Of a DNA stretch of 64,000 nt, positions 38,822 through 46,209 are shown piece by piece. Position 1 is the first letter of the stretch, and every line of letters begins with the position of its first letter. The notes beneath the pieces are model-generated. The model saw nothing but the letters and a program-made list of their open reading frames with translations. It was not told the origin of the DNA and did no database searches. Position numbers and translations under genes: made by a program. This DNA comes from Roseobacter sp. MH60115 (GTDB lineage: Bacteria; Pseudomonadota; Alphaproteobacteria; Rhodobacterales; Rhodobacteraceae): positions 186,001 to 250,000 of the forward strand of contig NZ_JADOBQ010000005.1 of assembly GCF_015644665.1 (NCBI RefSeq), in the 5' to 3' direction.

Positions 38822-39269
38822 GCTCTCCGAGACACTGCGTCCTCCGCATGTCTATGTGCCCGGCCAGACGCCCCGTCATCCAGAGGGGTGGTTCGATGAG
38901 ATCAAGTCAACAGTCGATGCCGCGGCGGCTCCCACGGCTCTCCATCAAACCCCCGCGTTTCAGACCGGGTTGGCGTATTTGGGGGCCGGGTACTTCTGGG
39001 AATGTCACGAGGTGTTGGAAGCCGTGTGGATGCGCACAGCGGATCCCAGTGCCGAGCGGGACCTGGTGCAGGCCCTCATTCAATTGGCCAATGCCCGCCT
39101 CAAGCTGTTGATGGAGCGTCCCCGCGCAGCGCGGCGTCTTTGCGATATGGTGCAGGCACATCTGGCCCGGTGCCCGGCGGATGTGCCTGTTCTGGGCGTG
39201 AGAATCGATCTGCTCCAACGCGAATTGCAAGTCACGCGTTCGGAGCTAAATATGCAGTATAAAGCATAA
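38805..39269 (+). CDS. DUF309 domain-containing protein
   Basis: A 154-residue helical protein. The DUF309 core is GLAYLGAGYFWECHEVLEAVW (Glu-x2-His-Glu motif) followed by RDLVQALIQLANARLKL. DUF309 proteins have no firm function. The WECHE and downstream residues could bind a metal. The gene overlaps the hydrolase by 17 bases. The last codons overlap a candidate BoxR operator (39252-39267) for the next transcription unit, boxC. Confidence 0.8.
   Translation: MSVWPELSETLRPPHVYVPGQTPRHPEGWFDEIKSTVDAAAAPTALHQTPAFQTGLAYLGAGYFWECHEVLEAVWMRTADPSAERDLVQALIQLANARLKLLMERPRAARRLCDMVQAHLARCPADVPVLGVRIDLLQRELQVTRSELNMQYKA
39252..39267. promoter_or_regulatory. TGCA palindrome upstream of boxC (site 1)
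   Basis: ATGCAGTATAAAGCAT is symmetric at ATGC-N2-TATA-N2-GCAT. It lies 113 bp before the boxC start and overlaps the DUF309 stop codon. The same element occurs upstream of the benzoate-CoA ligase at 36413. It is a candidate BoxR operator. Confidence 0.6.
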
Positions 39270-39324
39270 TTATCGCACAATTTTGGAAAAAACTTGCGCT
39301 GAAACGCATTTTATTCTGACCTAC

Positions 39325-39340
39325 ATGCGTTATAATTCAA
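39325..39340. promoter_or_regulatory. weaker TGCA-type element upstream of boxC (site 2)
   Basis: ATGCGTTATAATTCAA keeps ATGC, the TATA core at the same spacing and part of the right arm. It lies 40 bp before the boxC start. The TTATAAT stretch could equally be a promoter -10 element, in which case a regulator at site 1 would lie further upstream. Confidence 0.35.
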
Positions 39341-39380
39341 ATTACCGACAAGCTGCACCGACAGTCACGAAAGGCTAACT

Positions 39381-41039
39381 GTGAGCAAGCACATTGATTT
39401 TCAGGTCGATCCAAACGCCATGAAGCATTGGAAGATCGATTACGATGGTGCTGTCGCCAATCTCTACATGGATGTGGATGAAGACGGAGGATTGTTCGAG
39501 GGCTACCAGTTGAAGCTGAACTCTTACGATCTTGGCGTGGACATAGAGCTTGCAGATGTGGTGCAGCGCATGCGGTTCGAGCACCCCGAGGTCCGGGTTG
39601 TGGTGTTGCGATCTGCCAAGGACAAGGTTTTTTGCGCCGGCGCGAATATTCGCATGCTGGGGGGCGCCGCCCATGCGCACAAGGTCAATTTCTGCAAGTT
39701 CACCAATGAAACCCGCAACACGTTCGAAGCCGCACTGGCGGACAGCGGACAGAATTACATTTGCGCTGTGCGGGGGGCCTGTGCCGGCGGCGGGTATGAG
39801 CTTGCCCTCGCGTGCAATCATATCATGCTCACCGATGATAGCACCTCTTCGGTGGCGCTGCCCGAGGTGCCGCTGTTGGCGGTCCTGCCGGGCACGGGCG
39901 GGCTGACTCGTGTCACCGACAAGCGCAAGGTGCGCCGGGACCTCGCAGATGTCTTCTGCTCCGTCGAGGAAGGCGTGAAGGGCAAACGCGCGCTGGAGTG
40001 GCGTCTTGTGGACGAGGTCATTCCCAATTCCAAGTTCGATGAGGTTGTGGCCGAACGGGCCCGCGCCTTTGCCGCCGAGGCGACCCGTGATGCACCGCCG
40101 GAGGGCATCACCCTGACGCCACTTGACCGGAGGTTTGGGGTGGATGAGATCGAATATTCGAGCGTGAAAGTGGTCCTCGATAGGGTTGGTCGCCGGGCAG
40201 AGATCACCATTTTGGGGCCGGAAGGCAGCGCGCCGGGTGACATGGAGACCTTTCAAAAACAGGGCGCGGAGGCATGGATGCTACGGTGTGCCCGCGAGCT
40301 GGATGATGCGATCCTGCATCTGCGCACAAATGAGGATGACCTCGGGCTCATCGAATTCCAGACCCGGGGGGACCCGCAGTTGATCGTGGCCCATGAGGCA
40401 CTGCTTCTCGCGCATCGAGATCACTGGCTGGCCAATGAGGTCTTATGTTTTTGGAAACGTGTGCTGAAACGCATCGACATGACGTCACGCAGTCTGGTCG
40501 CGCTGGTCGAACACGGATCCTGCTTTGCCGGTGTGCTGGCAGAGCTGCTCTGGGCGGTGGACCGCAGTTACATGATGCTGGATGGGTTTGAAGACGATGA
40601 CCGTCCCATGGGGGCGGTGACGCTGACCGAGGCCAATTTTGGCGTGTACCCGATGGGTAACGGTCTCAGCCGTCTGGAGACCCGGTTTCTGGGAACCCCG
40701 GAACACGTCGAGGATCTCAGACAGGATCTGCTTGCGCCGTTTGAGGCGGAGGAGGCTGAAGCACGTGGGCTGGTCACCTATGCCTATGACGACATCGATT
40801 GGGAAGACGAGGTGCGGCTTTTCCGGGAGGAGCGTGCCAGCTTCTCTCCCGATGCGCTGACGGGCATGGAAGGTAATCTGCGGTTCGCCGGGCCCGAGAC
40901 CATGGAAACGCGGATATTCGGGCGTCTGACCGCCTGGCAGAACTGGATTTTTCAACGACCCAATGCCGTGGGTCCGGAGGGTGCTTTGCAGCGCTACGGA
41001 ACCGGGGTGCGGGGCGTCTACGATATGCAACGTGTGTGA
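39381..41039 (+). CDS. boxC: 2,3-epoxybenzoyl-CoA dihydrolase (benzoyl-CoA-dihydrodiol lyase)
   Basis: A 552-residue ring-opening enzyme of the aerobic benzoyl-CoA pathway. It converts the epoxide to 3,4-dehydroadipyl-CoA semialdehyde and formate. It has two crotonase-like halves. The N-terminal half contains DKVFCAGANIRMLGG and RGACAGGGYELALACN (oxyanion-hole regions), and the second half contains ALVEHGSCFAGVLAELLWA. Start GTG 39381 follows AAAGG. A boxB gene follows 97 bp later, separated by a large inverted repeat. Length and sequence are typical of BoxC. Confidence 0.95.
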   Translation: MSKHIDFQVDPNAMKHWKIDYDGAVANLYMDVDEDGGLFEGYQLKLNSYDLGVDIELADVVQRMRFEHPEVRVVVLRSAKDKVFCAGANIRMLGGAAHAHKVNFCKFTNETRNTFEAALADSGQNYICAVRGACAGGGYELALACNHIMLTDDSTSSVALPEVPLLAVLPGTGGLTRVTDKRKVRRDLADVFCSVEEGVKGKRALEWRLVDEVIPNSKFDEVVAERARAFAAEATRDAPPEGITLTPLDRRFGVDEIEYSSVKVVLDRVGRRAEITILGPEGSAPGDMETFQKQGAEAWMLRCARELDDAILHLRTNEDDLGLIEFQTRGDPQLIVAHEALLLAHRDHWLANEVLCFWKRVLKRIDMTSRSLVALVEHGSCFAGVLAELLWAVDRSYMMLDGFEDDDRPMGAVTLTEANFGVYPMGNGLSRLETRFLGTPEHVEDLRQDLLAPFEAEEAEARGLVTYAYDDIDWEDEVRLFREERASFSPDALTGMEGNLRFAGPETMETRIFGRLTAWQNWIFQRPNAVGPEGALQRYGTGVRGVYDMQRV

Positions 41040-41043
41040 AAAA

Positions 41044-41118
41044 GGTGGCCTGAAAGCCCACCCTACCTGCTGGCGGTAAGCTCGGTTTCAGACAGGTAGG
41101 GTGGGCCTTTGGGCCACC
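41044..41118. repeat. dispersed GTAGGGTGGGC repeat, inverted pair (copy 2)
   Basis: Two copies face each other between boxC and boxB: 41044-41069 (reverse orientation) and 41093-41118 (forward). The 26-bp arms are nearly perfect complements, so the RNA would form a long stable hairpin with a 23-base loop between two co-transcribed genes. Related copies are at 13103-13127 and 60997-61023. It may stabilise or process the mRNA. Confidence 0.85.
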
Positions 41119-41136
41119 ATCCGACAGGAGGACTGA

Positions 41137-42588
41137 ATGCTCGATCTCATCAATGTCAGCTACGACAGCCAAATTCCCAATAACGTGGGCCTGAGTTCCG
41201 ACAAGAAGGTGCTGAAGGCATTGGAAAAATGGCATCCGGGGTATATCAACTGGTGGAATGATCTGATCCCGCAGAGTTTTCAGGACAGCATGGTCTATTT
41301 GCGCACGGCGGTATCCGTCGATCCGAAGGGTTGGGCGAAATTCGACTATGTCAGGATGCCGGAGTATCGCTGGGGCGTTCTACTGGCGCCCGCCGTCGAG
41401 GACCGCCGCATTCCGATGGGCGAGCATCTGGGCGAGCCCGCCTGGCAGGAGGTGCCGGGCGAGTACCGCAACATGCTCAAGCGGCTGATCGTCATTCAGG
41501 GCGACACCGAGCCGGGCTCGGTCGAACAGCAGCGGTTTCTGGGCCTGACCGCACCGTCGCTTTACGACATGCGCAACCTCTTTCAGGTCAATGTCGAAGA
41601 AGGGCGGCATCTGTGGGCCATGGTTTATCTGCTGCAGAAGTACTTCGGTCGTGACGGGCGTGAGGAGGCGGATGATCTGCTTGTACGCTCCTCGGGCTCT
41701 GAGGAGGCGCCACGGATGCTGGGGGCGTTCAACGAGGAAACGCCTGATTGGTTGAGTTTCTTCATGTTCACCTATTTCACCGACCGCGATGGCAAGATGC
41801 AGCTGGAAAGTCTTGCGCAGTCGGGGTTCGACCCGCTCAGCCGCACCTGCCGTTTCATGCTGACCGAAGAAGCGCATCACATGTTTGTCGGCGAGACCGG
41901 CGTGGGCCGCACCATTCAGGCCACGCTGGAAGCCATGAACAAACATGGCATCACCGATCCCTATGATATCCACAAAATCCGCGATCTCGGCGTGATCGAC
42001 CTGCCCACGATCCAGAAAAAGCTGAACCTGCACTATACGCTCAGTCTCGACCTTTTTGGGCAGGAGGTCTCGACCAATGCGGCAAATGCCTTCAACGCCG
42101 GCATCAAGGGGCGTTACATGGAGCAACGCATTGATGATGACCACAAGCTGCAGGAGGATACCTACGCGGTTACCTCGATCAAGGATGGGCAAATCTTGAC
42201 CGAAGACGTCCCCGCCCTGACCGCGATTAACATGCGCCTGCGCGATGACTATGTGCGCGATGCGGCAGGCGGTGTCGGACGCTGGAACAAGGCGATTGCC
42301 AAAGCCGGGGTCGAGTTTGAATTCAAACTGCCGCATGAAGGCTTCCACCGCCAGATCGGTGTGTTCTCGACCGTGGCCGTTGATCCAGAGGGCAATATCA
42401 TTTCCGCCGACGATTGGGCAAAACGGCAGGATGAATGGCTGCCCACAAAGGCCGACGGGGATTTTATCCAATCGCTCATGAAACCCTGCTATGAGCCGGG
42501 GCAATATGCCTCCTGGATCGCGCCGCCCAAGGTCGGGATCGATAACAAGCCCGGTGATTTCGAATATGTGAAGCTTCATATGGCTTGA
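41137..42588 (+). CDS. boxB: benzoyl-CoA 2,3-epoxidase subunit BoxB
   Basis: A 483-residue diiron oxygenase that epoxidises benzoyl-CoA using O2 and electrons from BoxA. Iron ligands are visible as EEGRH (about 153-157) and EEAHH (about 243-247), the ExxH motifs of class I diiron proteins. It starts at ATG 41137, with ACAGGAGG upstream. Its stop codon lies inside a perfect FNR box (42585-42598). Confidence 0.96.
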   Translation: MLDLINVSYDSQIPNNVGLSSDKKVLKALEKWHPGYINWWNDLIPQSFQDSMVYLRTAVSVDPKGWAKFDYVRMPEYRWGVLLAPAVEDRRIPMGEHLGEPAWQEVPGEYRNMLKRLIVIQGDTEPGSVEQQRFLGLTAPSLYDMRNLFQVNVEEGRHLWAMVYLLQKYFGRDGREEADDLLVRSSGSEEAPRMLGAFNEETPDWLSFFMFTYFTDRDGKMQLESLAQSGFDPLSRTCRFMLTEEAHHMFVGETGVGRTIQATLEAMNKHGITDPYDIHKIRDLGVIDLPTIQKKLNLHYTLSLDLFGQEVSTNAANAFNAGIKGRYMEQRIDDDHKLQEDTYAVTSIKDGQILTEDVPALTAINMRLRDDYVRDAAGGVGRWNKAIAKAGVEFEFKLPHEGFHRQIGVFSTVAVDPEGNIISADDWAKRQDEWLPTKADGDFIQSLMKPCYEPGQYASWIAPPKVGIDNKPGDFEYVKLHMA

Positions 42589-42598
42589 TCCAGATCAA
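42585..42598. promoter_or_regulatory. perfect FNR-type box between boxB and boxA
   Basis: TTGATCCAGATCAA is an exact TTGAT-N4-ATCAA match. It overlaps the boxB stop codon and lies 78 bp before the small Cys-rich gene that precedes boxA. The same spacing (about 80-90 bp to the start codon) holds for the perfect box upstream of ccoN, which makes a real promoter plausible. Confidence 0.65.
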
Positions 42599-42676
42599 AG
42601 CGCCCGCCAGACGGGCCAGTGAAACTGGCCCGCGTCACCGCCAGTGACCTTGATTTTTTCTAAGGAGACCGGACCC

Positions 42677-42820
42677 ATGCAGACCCAAACCGCCAAAATG
42701 CCCGCGACGCCCAGCCCCAATTGCATCGGTTGCACCGACTGCAAAGGCATTTGCCGTGACATTGTCGAGCTTGCCTTCTTGCCCGAAACGGTTTTGCGCC
42801 GGTCCACCGCCAGTCCATGA
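42677..42820 (+). CDS. small Cys-rich (ferredoxin-like motif) protein in the box operon
   Basis: A 47-residue open frame. Start ATG 42677 has AAGGAG nine bases upstream, and the stop overlaps the boxA ATG by four bases (ATGA), so translation of boxA is probably coupled to it. It contains NCIGCTDCKGIC, that is C16-x2-C19-x2-C22-x3-C26, the spacing of a [4Fe-4S] site, followed by an aliphatic stretch and a basic tail. BoxA has similar CIRCYTC-type motifs. I do not recognise a family. It could be a small electron carrier, an assembly factor for the BoxA clusters, or a redox/metal-sensing leader peptide for boxA. Confidence 0.7.
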   Translation: MQTQTAKMPATPSPNCIGCTDCKGICRDIVELAFLPETVLRRSTASP

Positions 42821-44013
42821 ACACACCCTTAAAACAGCATCTTATCGATCCTGAAATCTGCATCCGCTGCTATACCTGCGAGATGACATGCCCCATCGGG
42901 GCGATCCAGCACGATGACAACAATGTCGTTGTCGACCCGGATACCTGCAATTTCTGCATGGACTGCATTCCGGTCTGCCCCACCGGCTCCATCGATGAAT
43001 GGCGTGTGGTGGAAACGCCCTACTCCCTCGAACAGCAATACGACTTTGACGAACTGCCGGAGCAGGAGGATATCTCCCTGCCTGATGAAGGTCAGGACGA
43101 CGGTATCGAGGCCCATGATGATGCCATTGCGGCGCTGCTGGCCGAGGCCCACAAAGGCGCAGGCGGCAAGGCCAAGGCACCTGCGTCCGCCTCCAAACCG
43201 ACGATCAATCTCTATTCCCTCGGCAATCCGGCGACCGCGACCGTGCAGGGCAACTACCGGCTGACCGACGCGGAGAGTGACGGGGACGTGCGTCACATCA
43301 TTCTTGATCTGGGCAGCCTGCCGTTCCCCGTTCTCGAAGGGCAGAGCATCGGGATCATCACCCCCGGCAAAGATGCCGAGGGCAAGGCGCATCTACCGCG
43401 GCTCTATTCCGTCTCCAGCCCCCGCGACGGGGAACGCCCAGGCTTCAACAATATCTCGCTCACGGTCAAGCGTGAGGAAAAGGGTCTGTGCTCCAACTAC
43501 GTCTGTGACTTGGCCAAAGGCGACGAGGTGCAGATCACCGGACCCTTTGGTGCGACGTTCCTGCTGCCCTCGGATCCGGATGCCCATCTGCTGATGATCT
43601 GCACCGGCACCGGTTCCGCACCGTTTCGCGGGTTCACCATGCGGCGTCAGCGCGAGATGCCCAAGGCTAAGGACAGCCTGACATTGGTCTTTGGTGCCCG
43701 CAGCCCACGTGATCTGCCCTATTTCGGACCGCTGAAAAAAGTGCCGGATCAATTCATGCGCAAGGCGTTTGCCTTCAGCCGCGCGTCTGATCAGCCCAAG
43801 CAATACGTTCAGGACAAGCTGCGTGAACAATCGGAGGTCATCGCCGCCCTGTTGTCATCGCAGGACGGCCATATCTACATCTGCGGTCTCAAGGCGATGG
43901 AGCAGGGTGTCGAAGAAGCGCTGAGTGACATTGCGCACGGCAGCGGCAAGGACTGGGCAGCTTTGCGCGACCAGATGCGTGACGAGGGCCGATACCACGT
44001 CGAAACCTACTGA
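42817..44013 (+). CDS. boxA: benzoyl-CoA 2,3-epoxidase subunit BoxA (reductase)
   Basis: A 398-residue NADPH-dependent reductase that feeds electrons to BoxB. The N-terminus is a 2[4Fe-4S] ferredoxin (Cys 15, 18, 21, 25 and 44, 47, 50, 54). An acidic and Ala/Lys linker (about 70-130) leads to a ferredoxin-NADP reductase module with RLYSVSSP (FAD) and CTGTGSAPFRGF (NADP). The length fits BoxA. It overlaps the small Cys-rich gene by four bases. Confidence 0.96.
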   Translation: MNTPLKQHLIDPEICIRCYTCEMTCPIGAIQHDDNNVVVDPDTCNFCMDCIPVCPTGSIDEWRVVETPYSLEQQYDFDELPEQEDISLPDEGQDDGIEAHDDAIAALLAEAHKGAGGKAKAPASASKPTINLYSLGNPATATVQGNYRLTDAESDGDVRHIILDLGSLPFPVLEGQSIGIITPGKDAEGKAHLPRLYSVSSPRDGERPGFNNISLTVKREEKGLCSNYVCDLAKGDEVQITGPFGATFLLPSDPDAHLLMICTGTGSAPFRGFTMRRQREMPKAKDSLTLVFGARSPRDLPYFGPLKKVPDQFMRKAFAFSRASDQPKQYVQDKLREQSEVIAALLSSQDGHIYICGLKAMEQGVEEALSDIAHGSGKDWAALRDQMRDEGRYHVETY

Positions 44014-44118
44014 AGTCCGGGTTGGTGCGAAATATTTCCGGTTTTTAGGACGTGTCGGCTTGAGGTGGTCACCATCCGCCCTAGAACCTGCATTATTGTT
44101 CAGTTTCGCAGGTGCTGC

Positions 44119-45009
44119 ATGACCGACACAACTGTCACACAAGACCCGAGCCAGGCGCTGAAACGGCGCCTCGCGGCCCGTGTGCGTGATCTGCGCAAGG
44201 GGCTGGGGTTGCCGCGGCGTGCCCTGTCGGAAAAATCCGGGGTCTCCCCGCGCTATCTTGCGCAGCTTGAAGCGGGGGAGGGCAACATCTCTATCACCCT
44301 GTTGCACCGGATCGCGACGGCGCTGGAGGTCAAGGTCGAAAACCTGGTGTCGGAAAATGCACCCTGGGACAGGGATGTCGATCGGGTGGCGCATCTCTAC
44401 CGCGCTGCACCCGAGGAGGTGCGACAGAAAATACGCAGTCTGTTGGCACCGCAAAACCCGGCGGCCTTGCGCGCCGGGCGCATTTGCCTGATCGGGCTGC
44501 GCGGCGCGGGGAAATCCACCTTGGGTCGTCTGGCGGGCAAGGCGCTCGGCCTACCATTCGTGGAGCTGAACCGGGACATCGAGGAGCACACGGGCATGCC
44601 GCTCTCCGAGGTCATGGCGTTCTACGGGCAGGACGGTTACCGCGCGCTGGAAGCCGAAGCAATTGCGCGCACCGTGGAAAAGCATGACCGGATGATCCTG
44701 GCCGTGGCAGGCGGGCTGGTGGCAGAAGAGGTGACCTATCAACAGGTGTTGGAACGGTTTCACACCGTCTGGCTGCGCACCTCCCCGGCAGAGCATATGC
44801 AACGTGTGAGGGCGCAGGGCGACTTGCGCCCGATGCAGGGCAATCCTGCGGCCATGCAACAGTTGAAATCGCTGCTGAGCGCGCGGACAGCGCTCTATGA
44901 GAAAGCCGAAGCGCAGGTCAATACGTCGAACCGGACCATATCAGGTTCGCTCAACGATCTGATGAAGGTGATTGCCGCCAAGGGCTTCCTCGAGGCACCG
45001 GCGGAGTGA
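44119..45009 (+). CDS. boxR: BoxR-type transcriptional regulator (HTH plus shikimate kinase-like domain)
   Basis: A 296-residue two-domain regulator. Residues about 15-75 form a Cro/XRE helix-turn-helix (LRKGLGLPRRALSEKSGVSP, then RYLAQLEAGEGNIS). Residues about 120-290 resemble shikimate kinase, with Walker A GLRGAGKST, an architecture shared with BzdR/BoxR, where the domain binds benzoyl-CoA. It should control the benzoate genes nearby, probably repressing them until benzoyl-CoA appears. ATG 44119 follows AGGTG. It overlaps the next gene by four bases (GTGA). Confidence 0.94.
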   Translation: MTDTTVTQDPSQALKRRLAARVRDLRKGLGLPRRALSEKSGVSPRYLAQLEAGEGNISITLLHRIATALEVKVENLVSENAPWDRDVDRVAHLYRAAPEEVRQKIRSLLAPQNPAALRAGRICLIGLRGAGKSTLGRLAGKALGLPFVELNRDIEEHTGMPLSEVMAFYGQDGYRALEAEAIARTVEKHDRMILAVAGGLVAEEVTYQQVLERFHTVWLRTSPAEHMQRVRAQGDLRPMQGNPAAMQQLKSLLSARTALYEKAEAQVNTSNRTISGSLNDLMKVIAAKGFLEAPAE

Positions 45010-45641
45010 CAGACGCAGAGATTGCCCAGGCGCTGGAAGATGGGCTCTATGCTGCGGCGGATCAGCTTTTGATGCAGGCCACCAATCCTTGGGAACTGGA
45101 CGCCGCGATGACCGATTTTGGGTTTCCTACGGGCGTTTGCGAGGGTCAGGATGGCGTTGGGCTGGATGCTCTACTGCAGCGCCAGAGTGCTGCGTCCTGC
45201 TCGCATGAGGTTACCTTCTCTCCAATACTCTCACGTATGGTTTCGGAAGGACGTTTAGGCCGCAAGGTGGGTGTCGGCTGGTATCGCTATCCCGGCGGAG
45301 GTGGGCTGGTGATCGACCCGCTGGTGGAGGATCTTCTGCGCGAAGAGGCGTGGTTTGCCGGTGTCACGCGCGTTGAGCTAAGGGACGAGCAGATGCTGCA
45401 AAGGCTCGTCGCCGGGATTGTCCTTGCCGCGCTCGACCTCATGACGACCGGAGGGGCGCATTTGACGGCGCGCGTTGATCACCTGAGCATCAGCGCGCTT
45501 GGATTCCCTGCCAAGACAGGCGGCGCATTGTCCTATGCGCGCACCTTCGAAAGGCCCGATCTGGTCCGGCACCTGAGGGCCGTCGCGCCGGACGGCAAAG
45601 GCTGCGCAGCACTTGCCGATGCGCTCTTTGCCATTCCGTAA
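45006..45641 (+). CDS. 3-hydroxyacyl-CoA dehydrogenase C-terminal domain-only protein
   Basis: A 211-residue protein resembling the C-terminal region of multifunctional 3-hydroxyacyl-CoA dehydrogenases. The first half has NPWELDAAMTDFGFPTG and SEGRLGRKVGVGWYRYP; the second has a second copy ending ALGFPAKTGGALSYA. The N-terminal NAD-binding Rossmann domain is entirely absent, and the start (GTG 45006) overlaps boxR by four bases, so this is not a simple truncation at an edge. It may be a decayed enzyme or a non-catalytic acyl-CoA binder. I see no frameshift upstream that would restore the missing domain. Confidence 0.7.
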   Translation: MTDAEIAQALEDGLYAAADQLLMQATNPWELDAAMTDFGFPTGVCEGQDGVGLDALLQRQSAASCSHEVTFSPILSRMVSEGRLGRKVGVGWYRYPGGGGLVIDPLVEDLLREEAWFAGVTRVELRDEQMLQRLVAGIVLAALDLMTTGGAHLTARVDHLSISALGFPAKTGGALSYARTFERPDLVRHLRAVAPDGKGCAALADALFAIP

Positions 45642-45648
45642 AAAAGCT

Positions 45649-46137
45649 TCAGCCCTGACAGATCAGGATCATGGTCGCCAGACCCCAGAGCGTCATCTGG
45701 TAGTGCGTGTTTTGCGCACCCTCATGGCAGAACCAATAGCAAAAGTGGTTACCGATGATGAGAAACCCTGCCCAGACGGTCGTGAAGGCCGTTGCCCCCA
45801 AAAGTGCCAGCATCCGCCCGGTTTCCGGCAATGCCGTGCCCACAAGTCCCATCAACAGGCCAATGGTGCCAAGCCATAGCAAAATACATGCCGCCGCCTC
45901 AGCGAGGATCACCAGCCGAAAGGCCAGTTTCTGTGTGGGGCGGTTGGTGATCGCGCGATGGGCAACTGACGCAAATTCATCAGGATAGTCGTTCCGCATC
46001 CGCGCCATGGACAGCACCTCTGCGGTGTAGGTTTCATTGACCTGTGGATGCAGCAGGTTGTCGCGCAGTCCCAAGGTCAGCCATGCGGTGATCAGGCCGG
46101 TGGCGACGGCCTGTGCCAACAGAAGTGCGGTGTCCAT
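45649..46137 (-). CDS. DUF2165 family small integral membrane protein
   Basis: A 162-residue protein with four predicted helices (about 5-24, 72-98, 106-128 and 148-161). The C-terminal GNHFCYWFCHEGAQNTHYQ pattern is typical of DUF2165. No function is known for the family. It converges with the dehydrogenase-like gene (7 bp apart) and follows the ABC binding protein gene on the same strand, beyond a terminator. Confidence 0.8.
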   Translation of the reverse strand: MDTALLLAQAVATGLITAWLTLGLRDNLLHPQVNETYTAEVLSMARMRNDYPDEFASVAHRAITNRPTQKLAFRLVILAEAAACILLWLGTIGLLMGLVGTALPETGRMLALLGATAFTTVWAGFLIIGNHFCYWFCHEGAQNTHYQMTLWGLATMILICQG

Positions 46138-46164
46138 CCTAGTGTCTCTTGGCGGTTACCAAAC

Positions 46165-46190
46165 AAAAAAAGGCCGCGCAGTGCGCGACC
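46165..46190 (-). terminator. terminator after the Tat-type solute-binding protein gene
   Basis: On the minus strand GGTCGCG-CACTG-CGCGGCC (one G-U pair) is followed by seven T. It lies 20 bp after the stop of the binding-protein gene and separates it from the DUF2165 gene. Confidence 0.85.
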
Positions 46191-46209
46191 CTTCGAGGTT
46201 TTTTGTGGC

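Noticed and set aside
44080-44122. TGCA half-sites upstream of boxR as a BoxR autoregulatory operator
   Set aside because: TGCAT appears twice, but not in the TGCA-N6-[T/A]GCA spacing of the other sites, so support is too weak.
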